Below, piece after piece: positions 25,145 through 33,527 of a DNA stretch of 64,000 nt. Where the stretch lies: positions 8,556,001 through 8,620,000 of the forward strand of contig NZ_CP023689.1 of assembly GCF_008704715.1 (NCBI RefSeq). Reading direction: 5' to 3'. Numbering within the stretch: the first letter of the stretch is position 1; each line of letters opens with the position of its first letter. The translations under genes were made by a program, and so were the position numbers. Origin of the DNA: Streptomyces chartreusis (GTDB lineage: Bacteria; Actinomycetota; Actinomycetes; Streptomycetales; Streptomycetaceae). The notes under the pieces are model-generated. The model made no database searches, was not told where the DNA came from, and worked only from the letters and a program-made list of their open reading frames with translations.

Positions 25145-26338
25145 ATGAGAAGAATTTCGATCATGGTCAGTGCCGCGGTGCTGACCGCCGGCCTCGCCGT
25201 CCCCGCGGCGGCCCACCCGGGCGGAGCCGACTTCGGCCGCGCCACACTGACCGGCTTCGCCTCGCTGCCGGCCGAGACGTTCGTGCCGGGCAGCGAGCCG
25301 TCCGGCGCCGCCATCGGCGCGGGCCCCTTCAACGGGATCGCGGCGCCCTTCGCGCACCAGCCGGTGCAGGGCTTCAGCGGTGTCGTGAACCGGCGTGACG
25401 GCACCTTCGACGTGCTGTCGGACAACGGCTACGGCAACAAGGCCAACAGCGCCGACTTCCTGCTGCGCGTCCACCGCATCAAGCCCGACCTGCGCGGCGG
25501 CACGGTCAAGGTGCTCGGCGGCTTCAATCTGAGCGACCCTGACCGCCGTGTGCCGTTCCCGCTGACGCGGGCCGACCGGGTGTTCACCGGCGCCGACTTC
25601 GACGTCGAGTCGATCCAGCGGATGCCCGACGGCACGTACTGGATCGGCGACGAGTTCGGCCCCTGGCTGCTGCACTTCTCCGCGAAGGGCCGCCTGCTCC
25701 AGGCCCCGATCGCCCTCGACGGCGTGCGGGCCCCGGAGAACCCGTACCTGAACGGCGCCCAGCCGAACATAGCGAGCAGCAAGGGCTTCGAGGGCCTCGT
25801 GCGCTCCGTGGACGGCCGTCACCTCTACCCGCTCCTGGAGGGCACGGTGACCGGTGACACCCCCGGTGACCTGCGGTTCAGCGAGTTCGATCTGCGCCGG
25901 GGCAAGTACACCGGCAAACGCTACGTCTACCGCCTGGAGTCGACCGCGAACGCCATCGGCGACGCCATCGCCGTCGACCGGCACCGGTTCCTGGTCATTG
26001 AGCGCGACGGCGGGCAGGGCGACACGGCCAAGTTCAAGCGCATCTACCTGGCCGACACCCGCGACCGCGACGGCGACGGCCTGATGGACAAGACCCTGGT
26101 CGCCGACCTGCTGGACATCGCCAACCCCAAGGGGCTCGGCGGCTTCGGGGAGACCTTCCGCTTCCCGTTCCAGACGATCGAGGACGTGAACCTTGTCGAC
26201 GACCGCACGCTCGCGGTCCTCAACGACAACAACTTCCCGTTCTCCTCGGGCCGTACGGCCGGCAAGGCCGACGACAACGAGTTCATCACCATCCGGCTCT
26301 CGGCCCCGCTGCACGCGGACAAGCGCGCCTTCCGCTGA
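25145..26338 (+). CDS. Secreted esterase-like protein of the phytase-like family
   Basis: 397 residues with a clear Sec signal peptide (MRRISIMVSAAVLTAGLAVP, cleavage after AAA). The mature part is an esterase-like domain related to beta-propeller phytase (PF13449 type): GFSGVVNRRDGTFDVLSDNG, DVESIQRMPDGTYWIGDEFG, FEGLVRSVDGRHLYPLLEG, DGGQGDTAKFKRIYLAD and a final VDDRTLAVLNDNNFPFSSGR. Many Asp/Gly turns suggest Ca2+ binding. Closed by a hairpin terminator, monocistronic. Substrate, possibly phosphoesters, is not known. Confidence 0.88.
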   Translation: MRRISIMVSAAVLTAGLAVPAAAHPGGADFGRATLTGFASLPAETFVPGSEPSGAAIGAGPFNGIAAPFAHQPVQGFSGVVNRRDGTFDVLSDNGYGNKANSADFLLRVHRIKPDLRGGTVKVLGGFNLSDPDRRVPFPLTRADRVFTGADFDVESIQRMPDGTYWIGDEFGPWLLHFSAKGRLLQAPIALDGVRAPENPYLNGAQPNIASSKGFEGLVRSVDGRHLYPLLEGTVTGDTPGDLRFSEFDLRRGKYTGKRYVYRLESTANAIGDAIAVDRHRFLVIERDGGQGDTAKFKRIYLADTRDRDGDGLMDKTLVADLLDIANPKGLGGFGETFRFPFQTIEDVNLVDDRTLAVLNDNNFPFSSGRTAGKADDNEFITIRLSAPLHADKRAFR

Positions 26339-26353
26339 CAGCCGTGACACGGA

Positions 26354-26381
26354 CGGACCGTTCGAGGGGGCGAGCGGTCCG
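26354..26381 (+). terminator. Hairpin terminator after the phytase-like gene
   Basis: Arms CGGACCGTTCG (26354-26364) and CGAGCGGTCCG (26371-26381) pair over 11 bp with one G-U, loop AGGGGG. It starts 15 bp after the stop codon and isolates the following graspetide cluster. Confidence 0.65.
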
Positions 26382-26487
26382 GCCGCCGCGTGTGCGCCGT
26401 GGCGCCCAACTGCCGTCCATACGCCCGGAATCGCGGCGGCGCAATGTGATGACCTTCACCCCGGTGTGGCCGAAAGTGATGAATTCA

Positions 26488-26506
26488 TTACGCAAGCAGT
26501 GCGTAA
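26488..26506. promoter_or_regulatory. Palindromic operator candidate before the graspetide precursor
   Basis: Perfect 7-bp inverted repeat TTACGCA-AGCAG-TGCGTAA within an unusually A/T-rich stretch (26440-26520), 41 bp before the precursor start codon. A TAATTC at 26514 could act as a -10 hexamer. Arm length and spacing fit a homodimeric helix-turn-helix regulator; which one is unknown, as no regulator gene is adjacent. Confidence 0.6.
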
Positions 26507-26546
26507 GGGACGGTAATTCAGACAACGCCACCAGTGGAGGTTTAAA

Positions 26547-26738
26547 GTGCAACCGTTCACCCTCAAGTACGCGTTTCCCGGCGGGATCGCTCAGGCGGTG
26601 ACGCCGTACCACTTCGACCCGGCCCGGCAGCTGAACATGCTGCCCGACGGACGGCCCGCCGTCAGTGACCCGGACCTCCTGCTCGCGGTCGGCACGACGA
26701 CGTCCACCGCCGGGTCCGCGACCCACTTCGACGACTGA
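26547..26738 (+). CDS. Graspetide (ATP-grasp-modified RiPP) precursor peptide
   Basis: 63 residues from GTG 26547, GGAGG six bases upstream. It matches the pattern of putative ATP-grasp target RiPP precursors of actinobacteria (TIGR04186 type): a leader beginning QPFTLKYAFPGGIAQAV, a YHFDPARQ segment and DGRPAVSDP, then a C-terminal core (from about residue 50) made of Thr/Ser/Gly/Ala and closing with THFDD. The core offers seven hydroxyl side chains and two terminal Asp residues, the groups joined by ester cross-links in graspetides. The maturase gene follows 14 bp after the stop. Cleavage site and ring pattern are not determinable here. Confidence 0.87.
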   Translation: MQPFTLKYAFPGGIAQAVTPYHFDPARQLNMLPDGRPAVSDPDLLLAVGTTTSTAGSATHFDD

Positions 26739-26752
26739 CGAACCGGCCGCGC

Positions 26753-27706
26753 ATGACGGTTCTGATCCTGACGTCCGAGGAGGACGTGACCGCCGACATG
26801 GTGGTGGCGAGACTGTACGCGACGGGGACGCCCGTGCTGCGACTGGACCCCGCCGACCTGCCGGGCAAGGCGGTGCTGGCCGCCGACTACGCCCACGGCG
26901 ACTTCGACGGTCACCTGTCGGTCAACGGGCATGTGCTCAGCATGGGCGGCCTGCGCTCCATCTGGGTGCGCAGGCCCGGCGAGCCGGCCGCACACGCCGC
27001 CAATCCCTCGCCGTGGCTGACCGCCGAGACCCGGCAGGCGCTGTACGGGATGCTCCACTCCGCCGCCGCACGGTGGATGAACCACCCCCGCAACGCCGAC
27101 CAGGCCCGGCTCAAGCCCTGGCAGCTGAGGGTCGCCCACGTGAGCGGCTTCGCGGTGCCGCCGACCGTCTTCACCACGGCACCCCGCCTGGCACGGGAGT
27201 TCGTCGAGGAGCACCGGGAAGTGGTGGTGAAGTCCGCCTCGGGACCGCCGCCCGGCGAACCCGTGCTGACCCTGCCCACCACCCTCATCGGCCCGGACGC
27301 GGACTTCGCCGCCGTCGCGGCCGGGCCCGCGCTGCTCCAGCGGTATGTGCACAAGCGCGCCGACATCCGGCTCACCTGCGTCGGCAACCGGCTGTTCGCC
27401 GCGCGCAAGACGGCCGAACCCGGCCAGGTCGACGGCCGCTACGGCGAGACCGGGCACGCCTGGGAACCGGTCCCGGTCCCCGACCGCATCGGCAAGTCGG
27501 TGCACGAGTACGTCACCCTCGCCGGACTGGCGTACGCCGCCTTCGACTTCGCCGAGGACGGGGACGGCATCTGGTGGTTCCTGGAGTGCAACCAGGGCGG
27601 CCAGTTCGGCTTCGTGGAGCTGGAGACCGGGCAGCCGATCGCGGAGGAGGTCGCCCTGTGGCTGTCCCAGCGCAGGTCGGACCGCCGCGCCGGCGAAGGC
27701 CGTTGA
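26753..27706 (+). CDS. ATP-grasp graspetide maturase (SAV_5884 type)
   Basis: 317 residues. N-terminal pre-ATP-grasp domain (VLILTSEEDVTADMVVARLY, LRSIWVRRPG) and an ATP-grasp core with the nucleotide-binding Lys160 in EVVVKSASG, the region LLQRYVHKRADIRLTCVGNR with LFAARK, and the Mg-ligand motif FLECNQGGQFGFVE (Glu278, Asn280). This corresponds to the 'ATP-grasp ribosomal peptide maturase, SAV_5884 family' (TIGR04187). Such enzymes phosphorylate Asp/Glu side chains of the precursor and form macrolactones or macrolactams. Neighbouring precursor upstream and P450 downstream (107-bp gap, same strand). The usual partner methyltransferase (TIGR04188) is absent. Confidence 0.9.
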   Translation: MTVLILTSEEDVTADMVVARLYATGTPVLRLDPADLPGKAVLAADYAHGDFDGHLSVNGHVLSMGGLRSIWVRRPGEPAAHAANPSPWLTAETRQALYGMLHSAAARWMNHPRNADQARLKPWQLRVAHVSGFAVPPTVFTTAPRLAREFVEEHREVVVKSASGPPPGEPVLTLPTTLIGPDADFAAVAAGPALLQRYVHKRADIRLTCVGNRLFAARKTAEPGQVDGRYGETGHAWEPVPVPDRIGKSVHEYVTLAGLAYAAFDFAEDGDGIWWFLECNQGGQFGFVELETGQPIAEEVALWLSQRRSDRRAGEGR

Positions 27707-27813
27707 GTGCCTGGACTACGTTGAGGAGCACCGGCCCGACGTGCGCCCGGAAGCCCGCCGTGGGCCATGGGCGCACCGGGACCGACGCACCGGCGGACCA
27801 CGGGAGGAACGCG

Positions 27814-29040
27814 ATGACCACGCGGCGGACGATCGCGCCGGAAGAACTCGACACGCTGGACCTGGCCGATCCGCGGCTGCACGCCGAGACCGACCTGTCG
27901 GCCGTGTGGCGCCACCTGCGACAGCGCCGGCCGGTCCACCTGAACCCCGCCACCGACACCGCCCCCGCCTTCTGGGTGGTGACCCGGCACGCCGATGTCA
28001 CCGCCGTCTACCGCGACAGCGCCCGCTTCACCTCCGAGGGCGGCAACGTCCTGGAGACCCTGCTCGCGGGCGGCGACACCGCGGCCGGGCGCATGCTCCC
28101 CGTCACCGACGGGGACAAGCACGCCGGACTGCGCCGTGTGCTGATGTCGGCGTTCTCGCCGAGGGCGCTTGAGCCGATCGTCGCGAGTGTGCGGCGCACG
28201 GTGCAGCGGCTGCTGGAGGAGGCGCTGGACAAGGGCAGCTGCGACTTCGCCTCGGATGTGGCGGCCCGCATACCCCTCGGTGCGATCTGCGACCTGCTGG
28301 GCGTGCCCGACCGCGACCGGGCCCATGTGCTGAGCCTGACCTCCGCCGCACTGGGCTCGCACGACGCCGACAGCACACCGGCGGACGCCTGGATCGCCAG
28401 GAACGAGATTCTGCTCTACTTCGCCGAACTCGCCCGCGACCGGCGTGAGAGCGGACACTCGGACGTCATCGCCCTGCTCGCCGGCAGCGAGGTGAACGGA
28501 CTGCCGCTCGACGACGACGAGATCATGCTGAACTGCTACAGCCTGATCCTCGGCGGCGACGAGACGGCCCGGCTGTCCATGGCCGGCGCCGCCCTCGCCC
28601 TGCTGGAACACCCCGGCCAGTGGCAGGCCCTCAAACGCGGCAACGCTCCCATCGGCACCGCCGTCGAGGAGATCCTGCGCTGGACGACGCCGGCACTGCA
28701 CGCCGGGCGCACCGCGACCACCGACACCGAGATCGGCGGCCACCCGGTGCGGGCCGGCGACATCGTCACCGTCTGGAACGCCTCCGCCAACCATGACGAG
28801 CTGGTCTTCGACGCCCCGGGCGAACTACGGCTGGACCGCACCCCCAACAAGCACGTCACCTTCGCCCACGGCCCCCACTTCTGCCTCGGCGCCCATCTCG
28901 CCCGCGCGGAGCTCGGCGCCGTACTGGCCGGGCTGCGCGATCTCGTCGCGGAGATGGAGCGCACGGGTCCCGCGAGACCCGTCCACTCCAACTTCCTCAG
29001 CGGCTTCGGCGCCCTGCCGCTCACGCTGAAGGCCGCCTGA
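27814..29040 (+). CDS. Cytochrome P450 downstream of the graspetide maturase
   Basis: 408 residues, ATG 27814 with GGGAGG upstream. Haem loop FAHGPHFCLGAHLARAEL (Cys357), with Ala instead of the common Gly at the second position; ExxR as EEILR; I-helix LILGGDETARLSMAGAALAL with an intact acid-Thr pair. N-terminal part: RRPVHLNPATDTAPAFWVVT. It lies where other actinobacterial graspetide clusters carry an O-methyltransferase, so it may hydroxylate or cross-link the peptide. The 107-bp gap leaves room for an independent promoter, so co-function is inferred from position only. It is convergent with the sugar isomerase gene (13-bp gap). Confidence 0.9.
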   Translation: MTTRRTIAPEELDTLDLADPRLHAETDLSAVWRHLRQRRPVHLNPATDTAPAFWVVTRHADVTAVYRDSARFTSEGGNVLETLLAGGDTAAGRMLPVTDGDKHAGLRRVLMSAFSPRALEPIVASVRRTVQRLLEEALDKGSCDFASDVAARIPLGAICDLLGVPDRDRAHVLSLTSAALGSHDADSTPADAWIARNEILLYFAELARDRRESGHSDVIALLAGSEVNGLPLDDDEIMLNCYSLILGGDETARLSMAGAALALLEHPGQWQALKRGNAPIGTAVEEILRWTTPALHAGRTATTDTEIGGHPVRAGDIVTVWNASANHDELVFDAPGELRLDRTPNKHVTFAHGPHFCLGAHLARAELGAVLAGLRDLVAEMERTGPARPVHSNFLSGFGALPLTLKAA

Positions 29041-29053
29041 ACCGCCGTACCGG

Positions 29054-29923
29054 CTACGCCGCCAGTTCCCTGCGGATGCGGTCCAGCATGAACGCCGAGG
29101 ACTCCTTCGCCCGCTCCTCCCACGCGAAGACGCAGGCCGTGGCGACGCCGTCGAAGCCCAGCTCCCGCAGCGTGCCGAAGAAGGCGTCCCAGTCGACCTC
29201 GCCCTGCCCGATGTCCAGGTGCTGGTGGATCCGGGCCGTCGTGCCGGGCGGGTTGAGGATGTAGCGCAGGCCGGAGGAGCCCTTGTGGTTGAAGGAGTCC
29301 GCGATGTGCACGTGCTGGAGCCTGTCACCGGCGTAGCGCATCATCGCCGCGACGTCGGCACCGACCTCCGCGGCACCGGACAGATGGAAGGAGTGCGGGG
29401 CGCAGTAGAGGTAGTTCACCCACGGCTCGTCGATCGCCCGGACCAGGTCGACCGCAGGGGCGTTCTCCTCGCAGAAGTCGTCCGGGTGCGCCTCCAGGTT
29501 CAGAGCGATGCCCTCACGCTCGAACACCGGGAGCAGCTCCTCCAGCGAGCGCCAGAACGCGGCCTCGCTCTCGGCCGCGCGCTCGGGACGGCCGTTGAAC
29601 TCGCTGTTCATGAGCGGACATCCGAGGTCGGCGGTGATCTCGATCATCCGCCTCCAATAGCGGACGGCCGCCTGCCGCTCCGTCTCGTCCGGCGAGGACC
29701 ACTTGTACAACGGCAGTACGGAGGACAGCTGGACGTCGTGCGTGCGCAGGGCGTTCTTCAGCTCCGCGATCCTGGCGTCGTCGGCGCGCGGGTGCAGGAA
29801 GAACGGCATGAAGTCGTCGCGGGGTGACAACTCGATGTAGTCGTAGCCGAGTTCTGCGACGGTGCGCACCATCTCGTCGATGGGCAGCGCACGGAACATG
29901 TACGGGTCGAGGGCGATCTTCAC
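29054..29923 (-). CDS. Xylose isomerase-like TIM-barrel sugar epimerase/isomerase
   Basis: 289 residues, GTG 29921-29923, GGAGG six bases upstream, stop of the upstream dehydrogenase overlapping as GTGA. AP-endonuclease-2/xylose-isomerase-like barrel: ALDPYMFRALPIDEMVRTVA, GYDYIELSPRDDFMPFF, LNLEAHPDDFCEENAPAVDL, YCAPHSFHLSG and QHVHIADSFNHKG, in which Glu and His residues at strand ends form the expected metal site. Last gene of a four-gene leftward operon for a cyclitol or keto-sugar; possibly an IolH/IolI-like inosose isomerase. Confidence 0.85.
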   Translation of the reverse strand: MKIALDPYMFRALPIDEMVRTVAELGYDYIELSPRDDFMPFFLHPRADDARIAELKNALRTHDVQLSSVLPLYKWSSPDETERQAAVRYWRRMIEITADLGCPLMNSEFNGRPERAAESEAAFWRSLEELLPVFEREGIALNLEAHPDDFCEENAPAVDLVRAIDEPWVNYLYCAPHSFHLSGAAEVGADVAAMMRYAGDRLQHVHIADSFNHKGSSGLRYILNPPGTTARIHQHLDIGQGEVDWDAFFGTLRELGFDGVATACVFAWEERAKESSAFMLDRIRRELAA

Positions 29924-30936
29924 GCGGCACCTCCGTAGAAGGCGGGACGGGGCTTGAGGTCGGTGGCGACGACGCGGCCCGAGCGAAGGGCCTCGACGGT
30001 CGCCGCGGTGATGACGGTCGCTGCGTAGCCGTCCCAGGCGGAGGGCCCAGTGGGCTCGTCGCCGGCGGCGACGGACGCGATCCACTCGCGGAACTCGGTG
30101 TCGAAGGCGTCCCGGAAGCGGCCCACCCAGTCCGTGAGGACCTCGGTGCTGTGCCGGGCGGCGGTGCGCACCCCGACGGCGGCCGGATCGGGCAGCCGGA
30201 CGAGGCCCTCCTCGCCGACGGCCTCGCACTGGATGTCGTAGCCGTACCGGCAGTTGACGAAGACCTCCAGGTCGATTCGGACGCCCTTGGCGGTCTCGAA
30301 CAGCATGATCTGCGGGTCCTTGAGGTGCGCGAACCGCTTGCTCGTGGAGCGCGGGGTGATCACCTGCGTGGAGACGATCTCGTCGTCCAGCAGCCAGCGC
30401 AGCACGTCGACCTCGTGCACGGCCGTGTCGAGGGCGGCCATCTCGGAGGTGTACGACTCCGGCACGGTCGGGTTGCGGTGGGCGCAGTGCACGATCAGCG
30501 GCTCGCCGATCCGGCCGGCGTCGATGACCTGCTTCATCTGCCGGTACCCGGCGTCGTAGCGGCGCATGAAGCCGACCTGCACCAGGCGCCGGCGGTGGGC
30601 GGTCTCGGCCTCGACGATCCGCAGACAGTCCTCGGCGGTGGTCGCGAGCGGCTTCTCGCAGAACACCGGCTTCCCGGCGGCGATGGCGTTCAGCACGTGC
30701 TCGGCGTGGGTCGGGCCCCAGGACGTCACCAGGACGGCGTCGACGTCGTCCGCCGCGACCACGGCCGCACCGTCCGGCAGCGCCCGGGCGCCGGCCTCGG
30801 CGGCGGCCTCCTCGGCACGGGCGGCGTCGATGTCGGTGACCGCGGTGACGCGGGCGCCGGTGACGGTGTCGGTGAGCCGCCGGATGTGCTCCTTGCCGAT
30901 CCAGCCGGCGCCGATGACGCCTACACGTACAGTCAT
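29920..30936 (-). CDS. Gfo/Idh/MocA oxidoreductase, inositol 2-dehydrogenase-like
   Basis: 338 residues. Rossmann N-terminus VRVGVIGAGWIGKEHIRRL with the NAD-binding GxGxxG; catalytic EKPLA motif (VFCEKPLATTAEDCL); C-terminal domain with HEVDVLRWLLDDEIV containing the conserved His/Asp used in hydride-transfer proton relay. Closest by pattern to IolG/IolX-type inositol dehydrogenases. It lies between the MFS sugar transporter and the isomerase gene. Exact sugar unknown; inositol is an inference from the operon content. Confidence 0.9.
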   Translation of the reverse strand: MTVRVGVIGAGWIGKEHIRRLTDTVTGARVTAVTDIDAARAEEAAAEAGARALPDGAAVVAADDVDAVLVTSWGPTHAEHVLNAIAAGKPVFCEKPLATTAEDCLRIVEAETAHRRRLVQVGFMRRYDAGYRQMKQVIDAGRIGEPLIVHCAHRNPTVPESYTSEMAALDTAVHEVDVLRWLLDDEIVSTQVITPRSTSKRFAHLKDPQIMLFETAKGVRIDLEVFVNCRYGYDIQCEAVGEEGLVRLPDPAAVGVRTAARHSTEVLTDWVGRFRDAFDTEFREWIASVAAGDEPTGPSAWDGYAATVITAATVEALRSGRVVATDLKPRPAFYGGAA

Positions 30937-30951
30937 GGTTCTCTGTCCTAA

Positions 30952-32376
30952 CTAGGAGAAGCGCGCCCGGAGTTCGGCTTCGAGGGATTCGAGCGAGCGG
31001 CCCTTCGTCTCGGGGACGTAGAGCTTCACGAAGGTGAGCGAGAACAGGCCCGCCACCACGAACAGGAAGAAGGTGTTGGAGATCCCGATGCCGGACACCA
31101 GCGACGGGAAGACCAGTCCGATCACGAAGTTGGTCAGCCACAGCACCACGGCCGCGACACCCATGCCGAAGCCGCGCATCCGCATCGGGAAGATCTCCGA
31201 CAGCATCAGCCAGGTCACCGGCGAGATCGCGCCCTGCTGGAAGGCGAGGAAGGTGACGGTCATGGCGAGCACGGCGTAGGCCCGGCCGTCACCGGACGGC
31301 AGCACCAGCGAGAAGACCCCGATCAGCAACAGGGCCGCCGTGGTCCCGATCTGCCCGACCATCAGCATGGGGCGCCGGTCGACCCGGCCGAGCAGCCAGA
31401 TGCCGACGAAGGTGGCCAGCACCGAGATCACGCCGTTGGCGATGTTGGCGGTCAGCGCGCTGTCGGCGGCGAACCCGGCGTCGGTGAGGATCTGGGTGCC
31501 GTAGTACATGATCGTGTTCACGCCGGTGATCTGCTGCACGATCGCGATGCCGAAGCCGATGAACATCAGCCTGCGGATCCACGGGGTGGCCTTCATGTCC
31601 TGCCAGCCGCCGAGCCGCTCCTGCTCCTCCTTGACGGCGAGCGCGGACACCTCGGCGAGCTCCGCCTCGGCGCGCTGCCGCGACCTGACCTGCCTGAGCA
31701 CCTCAAGTGCTTCGCCGAAGCGGGCCCGGGAGGCGAGCCAGCGCGGGCTCTCCGGCATGACCAGCATGCCGAACCACAGCACCACGGCCGGGACGGTGGC
31801 GATGACCAGCATCCAGCGCCATACGCCGCCGGACTCGCCGCCCACCCGCGCGATGACCGCGTTTGACGTGAACGCCAGCAACTGCCCGCTGACGATCATG
31901 AGTTCGTTACGGGTGACCAGCGCGCCGCGCCGCTCGGCGGGGGAGACCTCCGCGAGATAGACCGGCACCGTCACCGAGGCGCCGCCCACCGCGAGGCCGA
32001 GCACGAACCGGGCCACGACCATGACGGCGGTCGTCGGTGCCAGCGTGCAGCCGAGCGCGCCGACGAAGAACAGCACCGCGAGGACGAGGATCGTACGGCG
32101 CCGGCCGCGCGCGTCCGACAAACGCCCGCCGGCCACGGCACCGAGGGCCGCTCCCAGCAGCAGCGAGCTGGTGACCATGCCCTCGGTGACCGCGGTCAGA
32201 CCGAGGTCGTCCGTCATGTACGGCAGGGCGCCGTTGATGACGCCGGTGTCGTAGCCGAAGAGCAGTCCGCCGAAGGTGGCGATGACGGTGATGAGCCGCA
32301 GCCTGCGGGAGACCGCGGGCGGCGCGTCCTGTGTGACGGCGGCGGGAGCCTTGCCCGCGTCGTCCCTGACATCCAT
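30952..32376 (-). CDS. Sugar/myo-inositol MFS symporter
   Basis: 474 residues from ATG 32374-32376 (AGGAGG six bases upstream); a GTG at 32391 that overlaps the upstream stop is less well placed. Sugar-porter signatures: GGLLFGYDTGVINGALPYM, GRLSDARGRRRTI, RFVLGLAVGGASVTVPVYLA with EVSPAERRG, MPESPRWLASRAR, QQITGVNTIMYYGTQIL and a final YVPETKGRSLES. All are typical of the IolT/XylE branch. First-step importer for the operon's substrate. Confidence 0.92.
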   Translation of the reverse strand: MDVRDDAGKAPAAVTQDAPPAVSRRLRLITVIATFGGLLFGYDTGVINGALPYMTDDLGLTAVTEGMVTSSLLLGAALGAVAGGRLSDARGRRRTILVLAVLFFVGALGCTLAPTTAVMVVARFVLGLAVGGASVTVPVYLAEVSPAERRGALVTRNELMIVSGQLLAFTSNAVIARVGGESGGVWRWMLVIATVPAVVLWFGMLVMPESPRWLASRARFGEALEVLRQVRSRQRAEAELAEVSALAVKEEQERLGGWQDMKATPWIRRLMFIGFGIAIVQQITGVNTIMYYGTQILTDAGFAADSALTANIANGVISVLATFVGIWLLGRVDRRPMLMVGQIGTTAALLLIGVFSLVLPSGDGRAYAVLAMTVTFLAFQQGAISPVTWLMLSEIFPMRMRGFGMGVAAVVLWLTNFVIGLVFPSLVSGIGISNTFFLFVVAGLFSLTFVKLYVPETKGRSLESLEAELRARFS

Positions 32377-32387
32377 GGGCCGCCTCC

Positions 32388-33350
32388 TCACCGCTTGCCG
32401 GGTGTCTTGAGGGCGGGGCGCCGCGTCCCGGTCAGGCCGCAGCCCGCCAGGTGCTCACGCGTACCCACGGCGATGGGCAGCGGTACCTCGGGCGCGCACG
32501 GATACAGGTCCTGCTCGACGACCACGAACAACTCGGCATCCAGCAGGGCCAGTTCGCTCACGATGTCGGCGGGGTTCGGCACGCCCGCGGGCGGCGAGAC
32601 GCACACGCCGCGCTTGACCGCCTCGCCGAACGACAGGTCCTCCGCCGCGACCCGGGCAAGGACGTCCGGGTCCATCTGCTTGATGTGCACGTACCCGACG
32701 CGCTCACCGAAGCGCCGGATCAGATCGACGTTGTCGCCGCCGCCGTAGGCGACGTGCCCGGTGTCCAGGCAGAGGTTCGTCCAGCGCGAGTCCGACTCGT
32801 TGAGCAGCCGTTCGATCTCCGGCTGGGTCTGGATGTGGCTGTCGGCGTGCGGGTGGACGACGAGCCGTACGTCGTAGTCGTCCAGGAGCAGCTTGCCGAG
32901 CCGGTCGGCGGCCTTGCCGAAGCCCGCCCACTGCTCGGCGGTCAGCTCCGGCGACTCGGTGAACGCGCCGGTCCTCTCGTTCCGGTACATGGGCGGGATG
33001 AGGATCAGGTGATGGGCGCCCGCCGCGGCCGTCAGCTCGGCGACCCGGCAGACGTGGGCGAGCGTCTCGTCCCATGCCTCGGGGCGGTGCAGCGCGCCGA
33101 AGGCGGTGCCGCCGGAGACCTTGAGACCGCGCGCGTCGAGTTCCTCCCGGAGCTGCAGGGGGTCGGTGGGGAGATAGCCGTACGGCCCGAGCTCCAGCCA
33201 CTCGTACCCCGCCCCGGCGAGCTCGTCGAGAAAGCGGGTGTACGGGACCTGCCGGTCGTGCTCGGGGAACCACACGCCCCACGAGTCGGGGGCCGAGCCC
33301 AGGCACAGGTTGCCCGCGGTGGTGCGGAGCGAGGTTGGCGCCGTTGCCAT
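32388..33350 (-). CDS. Inosose dehydratase-like (IolE-type) TIM-barrel protein
   Basis: 320 residues, first gene of the operon. Begins with the family hallmark LGSAPDSWGVWFPEHDRQVP, then AGYEWLELGPYGYLPTDP, HLILIPPMYRN, VVHPHADSHIQTQPEIERLL, LDTGHVAYGGGDN and YVHIKQMDP, in which Glu, Asp and His residues build the metal site. IolE dehydrates 2-keto-myo-inositol, but the same fold also has epimerases, and iolA/B/C/D are not in the window. The promoter region upstream contains the LacI-type palindrome at 33411. Confidence 0.87.
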   Translation of the reverse strand: MATAPTSLRTTAGNLCLGSAPDSWGVWFPEHDRQVPYTRFLDELAGAGYEWLELGPYGYLPTDPLQLREELDARGLKVSGGTAFGALHRPEAWDETLAHVCRVAELTAAAGAHHLILIPPMYRNERTGAFTESPELTAEQWAGFGKAADRLGKLLLDDYDVRLVVHPHADSHIQTQPEIERLLNESDSRWTNLCLDTGHVAYGGGDNVDLIRRFGERVGYVHIKQMDPDVLARVAAEDLSFGEAVKRGVCVSPPAGVPNPADIVSELALLDAELFVVVEQDLYPCAPEVPLPIAVGTREHLAGCGLTGTRRPALKTPGKR

Positions 33351-33410
33351 GACAAGTCCTTCGGGGAGGGGACGTCAGGGGAGGAGTCCACGAATCTTCT
33401 GTCGCGCTCT

Positions 33411-33427
33411 ACTAGCGCGCTCTAGTG
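33411..33427. promoter_or_regulatory. LacI-type operator in the divergent inositol-operon promoter region
   Basis: ACTAG-CGCGCT-CTAGT palindrome, 61 bp upstream of the IolE-like start and 101 bp upstream of the LacI gene. The 17-bp core ACTAGCGCGCTCTAGTG is repeated exactly upstream of the sugar-binding protein at 35725-35741, which marks it as a shared regulator site. Confidence 0.8.
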
Positions 33428-33527
33428 CGAGTACGATGACCCTGGTCCAAATGTCATGTCAATAGCTTGTCGCCAGTGGATTTCCTGACCTGGCTAAGGT
33501 GAACGGCGTCGAAGGGTGGGTTCACAG

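Noticed and set aside
33351..33410. Possible second promoter palindrome near the IolE-like start
   Set aside because: Only weak symmetry; not repeated elsewhere, unlike the operator at 33411.
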